Source: Treponema sp. | GTDB taxonomy: Bacteria; Spirochaetota; Spirochaetia; Treponematales; Treponemataceae | Assembly: GCA_024402635.1 (NCBI GenBank) | Contig: JAKSTJ010000001.1 | Location: forward strand, 35,875 to 99,874 | Reading direction: 5' to 3' | Length of the DNA: 64,000 bases | In this document: in pieces, positions 61,645-64,000 of the stretch | Position numbering within the stretch: position 1 is the first letter of the stretch | Layout of the letters: each line of letters opens with the position of its first letter | Program-made: the position numbers and the translations under genes | The notes under the pieces: model-generated | What the model was told of the DNA's origin: nothing | Seen by the model: only the letters and a program-made list of their open reading frames with translations | The model's database searches: none

Positions 61645-63236
61645 TTTTAAAAAAAATCAAGGCTGTCAGAAGATTTGTTTTTCTGGCAGCATTTTTTATT
61701 TTATTCGGATTTCTTTCTTGTAGTACAGGTGACAAATCAGAAGTAATTGTTAAATATCAATATCCTGATGATTTGGAAATGTGGAACCATATTTTTGGTA
61801 ATAAAGCACAAACTGTAATTCCACAAAAAATCCCAGCATCAATTATAATTCCTCATCATGATATAACTGCAAAATATCAGAACAGTTTTTATAGAGCAAT
61901 TTCTAAACTAGGTCAGCCTTCTGTTATTGTTGTAATTTCTCCGGATCATTTTGAAAAAGGGGAAAAACAGATTGTTATTCCATGTAGAACTTTTTTTGAT
62001 GCTCCAGGTGGACAGTTAAATCTTTCTGGAAAACTTCAGTCGGATTTAACAAAAGATTCTCGTATTTCAGAAAATGTAGATATGACAATTGAGCCTTGGA
62101 TAGATGAACACGGAATTTATATTCATACGCCATTTATAAAACATTATTTTCCCGATGCAGAGTTTTTTCCAATTTTGTTAAAATCTTTTTCGGCAGAAGA
62201 GGAATTTGATATTTATAAAAAACTTGCTGAAGTATTAAATGATGTGCTTCCCGAAGATGCTCTTGTTGTTGCTTCTGTAGATTTTTCCCATTATCAGATT
62301 CCAAGAATGACAGAACTTCATGATTATGTTTCTATGAATACAATTCAAAATATGGAAGATTTAAAACATATTGAAGTTGATAGTCCTGAATCATTGACTG
62401 TTGTAACTGAATTTTCAAAATTACGAGGCGCTGATTTTCCTGTTTTAATTAATAGAACATCAACTTTTGATTTTATTCCTGATGAATTTGTTGTTTCTAC
62501 TTCTCATCAATATTGGACATTTTATTCTAAGGAAGATGAATATTTAATAGAAGAATTTAATGAAAAAGTAAGAGAAACAAAGCAGCGGATTAATTTTACT
62601 GATTATGAAAATACAAAAAATCAGACAATTTTGATTGGTGGCAGTGGAAATATTGGAGCTGGAATCAGAAATTTCTGGAAATGGGATAGATATAAAAAGA
62701 GTAAAGATCCTGTTGAACAAAAATTGTATAATCTGGCTGGAACAGAAGCCCGCTTTCTGAATGGATTTGATGCTTTAATTTTTGACATTGAGCCTGGAAA
62801 AGAGTTTTATCAAATAAAACATAAAACACCTTTATTTGTAATTGGTTCAGATTTTGAAAATTCAGATAAAGTTCTTGAAAACGAAAGAATTATTAACTCA
62901 GAAAATAATCAGATAAATATAGTTGTGATTACAGATAATAGAATTAAATACTCAGGAGATGATTTTCCTTTATTGTTAAAAGTTATACCATTGTTAGATA
63001 AATTTGACTTTGTAGTATTACGGGATTCATCTGGACAAAATGATGCTTATGCATTTACAAAAACTCCTGGAATGATAAATCAATATAATTTGGGAATTTT
63101 TGCAAATGAAAAAAATAATTTTGTAAAAGGTCAGATTTTATGTGTAAACTGGCATAACGGGGAAAAAACTGTAGAATTGTTTGATTATGAAAATATGGAT
63201 TCTTATCCACCAGCAATTTTGCAAGGAGAAATTTAA
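61641..63236 (+). CDS. Memo-family lipoprotein with extra C-terminal domain
   Basis: 531 residues with a lipobox ending FLSC (about 27). Residues about 60-310 are a Memo-like domain (AmmeMemoRadiSam system protein B type): IIPHHDITAKY, VVISPDHFEKG, DEHGIYIHTPFIKHYFPDAEFFPIL, and VVASVDFSHYQ, which supply the His metal-site residues. The C-terminal 200 residues (ILIGGSGNIGAG..ALIFDIEPG..VVLRDSSG) resemble CapA-type metallophosphatase segments, a weak match. Memo proteins are normally cytosolic and sit near AMMECR1 and radical-SAM genes; neither is here. The gene overlaps its neighbour by 4 nt. Confidence 0.82.
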   Translation: MILKKIKAVRRFVFLAAFFILFGFLSCSTGDKSEVIVKYQYPDDLEMWNHIFGNKAQTVIPQKIPASIIIPHHDITAKYQNSFYRAISKLGQPSVIVVISPDHFEKGEKQIVIPCRTFFDAPGGQLNLSGKLQSDLTKDSRISENVDMTIEPWIDEHGIYIHTPFIKHYFPDAEFFPILLKSFSAEEEFDIYKKLAEVLNDVLPEDALVVASVDFSHYQIPRMTELHDYVSMNTIQNMEDLKHIEVDSPESLTVVTEFSKLRGADFPVLINRTSTFDFIPDEFVVSTSHQYWTFYSKEDEYLIEEFNEKVRETKQRINFTDYENTKNQTILIGGSGNIGAGIRNFWKWDRYKKSKDPVEQKLYNLAGTEARFLNGFDALIFDIEPGKEFYQIKHKTPLFVIGSDFENSDKVLENERIINSENNQINIVVITDNRIKYSGDDFPLLLKVIPLLDKFDFVVLRDSSGQNDAYAFTKTPGMINQYNLGIFANEKNNFVKGQILCVNWHNGEKTVELFDYENMDSYPPAILQGEI

Positions 63237-63238
63237 TT

Positions 63239-63826
63239 ATGTACGATGATGTTGAATCAAACTTCTGGAAAGAACATTTTTCTCACCTTCAACATAAAAA
63301 TATGGTTAGAACTAATGCTGAAAGACTTGCTTTTGATTCGGTTGTTTCTGAAATAGAAAAGTTTAATGGTGAAAATCCTGAACTAAATGGACTGATGGAA
63401 AATTCAGGTTCATACATAACTTGGGAAGCTTTTGTTACAAATAAAATAAAATTAAGACTTTTTTTTCAGGGACAAATAAAAGGTTCTCTTATGGAAAAAC
63501 AAGGTAGTGATTTTGTAAAAATTGCAGATGCCAAATTCCCATATAATCCTTTTCCGGAAGTAAAGGAATTTTTTCAGAATAAAGATAAATATTTACAAAA
63601 TCTTGCAAAAGAGAAAAAAGATAATCTTGAATCAAACATGAAAAATAAAATCACCGGGGAATTTATAAGGGCTTATCTTCAGAAAAAAATTACAGATAAA
63701 AAGATAATCTGGGATATTACTTTGCAGGAAGATGGATTCTTATTAAAAGTAAATAATTCAGGTAATGAAAAACAGTATCTGTTAAATCACCTTTCTTTTA
63801 AAAATCAGATAGATCAGATTTTCTAA
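63239..63826 (+). CDS. Hypothetical protein
   Basis: 195 residues, charged, no signal peptide. It has an N-terminal helical part (residues 1-60) and a beta-rich middle with KIKLRLFFQGQIKGSLMEK. I recognise no family. It starts 2 nt after the Memo gene stop, with AAGGAG spaced correctly inside that gene's last codons, so it is the last gene of the unit 59651-63826. Confidence 0.7.
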   Translation: MYDDVESNFWKEHFSHLQHKNMVRTNAERLAFDSVVSEIEKFNGENPELNGLMENSGSYITWEAFVTNKIKLRLFFQGQIKGSLMEKQGSDFVKIADAKFPYNPFPEVKEFFQNKDKYLQNLAKEKKDNLESNMKNKITGEFIRAYLQKKITDKKIIWDITLQEDGFLLKVNNSGNEKQYLLNHLSFKNQIDQIF

Positions 63827-63850
63827 AAAAAAATACTAATAAATATCACT

Positions 63851-63895
63851 TGCAATAATATGCAAAAAAATGTATTATTTTTGTATATTTATGCA
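63851..63895. promoter_or_regulatory. ARG-box-like repeats upstream of argG
   Basis: TGTATATTTATGCA at 63882-63895 differs in two positions from the ARG-box TGAAT-N4-ATTCA. A similar palindrome, TGCAATAATATGCA, lies at 63851-63864. ArgR control of argG is usual, but no argR gene is seen. Confidence 0.35.
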
Positions 63896-63921
63896 ATTTA
63901 TTGGCCATAAGGAGGCGTTAT

Positions 63922-64000
63922 ATGGCAAAAGATAAAGTTGTTTTAGCTTATTCAGGTGGACTTGATACAACAGTTATCATTCCATGGCTTCAGGAAAATT
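63922..64000 (+). CDS. argG: Argininosuccinate synthase, 3' end cut by window edge
   Basis: Only the first 26 codons are visible. They begin [17 protein letters not shown], the ATP-binding P-loop (SGGLDTS) of argininosuccinate synthase, which joins citrulline and aspartate. The Thr in place of the final Ser is conservative. A very strong ribosome site AAGGAGG at 63909-63915 supports the start. Confidence 0.9.
   Translation, partial: MAKDKVVLAYSGGLDTTVIIPWLQEN

Noticed and set aside
1..64000. tRNA, rRNA and insertion-sequence search by eye
   Set aside because: No tRNA arm motifs, rRNA stretches or transposase-like proteins were seen; a tRNAscan or Infernal run would be needed to exclude small RNAs.

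Overview
The window is AT-rich and comes from a member of the Spirochaetes, most likely a host-associated Treponema (inference, no marker gene was searched). The signs are a high density of lipoproteins with relaxed spirochaete lipoboxes, a stand-alone eukaryote-type NADP isocitrate dehydrogenase, a ytfQ-type sugar ABC operon with its own sensor system, CotH and BspA/InlB-type surface lipoproteins, a polytopic chemoreceptor and a family GH95 fucosidase. I saw no rRNA, tRNA, CRISPR array, transposase or integrase. Layout: 1-8.1 kb holds the end of a GH95 alpha-L-fucosidase, a lipoprotein behind a LacI-type palindrome, a DEDDh exonuclease, thrA (aspartokinase/homoserine dehydrogenase) and ilvH. 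8.1-13.9 kb holds an HExxH lipoprotein, a pentapeptide-repeat/metallo-beta-lactamase pair, a zinc-ribbon protein, murI and purC. 14-23 kb is a sugar-uptake locus: binding lipoprotein, ATPase and two permeases, facing a binding-protein/histidine-kinase/AraC-type response-regulator triplet. 23-34.5 kb holds icd and a five-gene minus-strand block of secreted proteins (two fibronectin-III lipoproteins, a small lipoprotein, a probable outer-membrane protein, a clan-A glycosidase). 35-37.4 kb is an aconitase-family hydratase. 37.4-41.5 kb is an accessory island: a perfect 308-bp direct repeat with a cloverleaf-like fold bounds three small minus-strand genes, followed by a PD-(D/E)XK-type protein, a glycine-zipper protein and an XRE regulator. 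41.6-51.9 kb holds three surface lipoproteins (one with nine InlB-type repeats plus BspA-type LRRs), a two-gene SIR2 module and a phd/vapC toxin-antitoxin pair. 51.9-63.8 kb holds a CotH lipoprotein, a MoxR ATPase and a VWA protein separated by an opposing chemoreceptor gene, a PAP2 phosphatase, a secreted YLYP-motif protein and an exported Memo-family lipoprotein. argG begins at the right edge. Working together: the GH95 enzyme, clan-A glycosidase, sugar ABC transporter and its sensor triplet point to plant or mucin glycan use. The hydratase plus Icd would supply 2-oxoglutarate; thrA, ilvH and argG are amino-acid synthesis genes. The observations most worth following are: (1) the 308-bp cloverleaf repeat and the island between its copies; (2) a GC-rich dispersed palindromic repeat inserted in frame into murI, with an intergenic sister copy at 3.3 kb; (3) the SIR2 module with its small upstream partner; (4) overlapping, mutually exclusive hairpins in a gene leader at 39.3 kb; (5) covarying hairpins before the hydratase; (6) several genes whose -10 box sits 6-9 nt before the start codon, suggesting leaderless transcripts.
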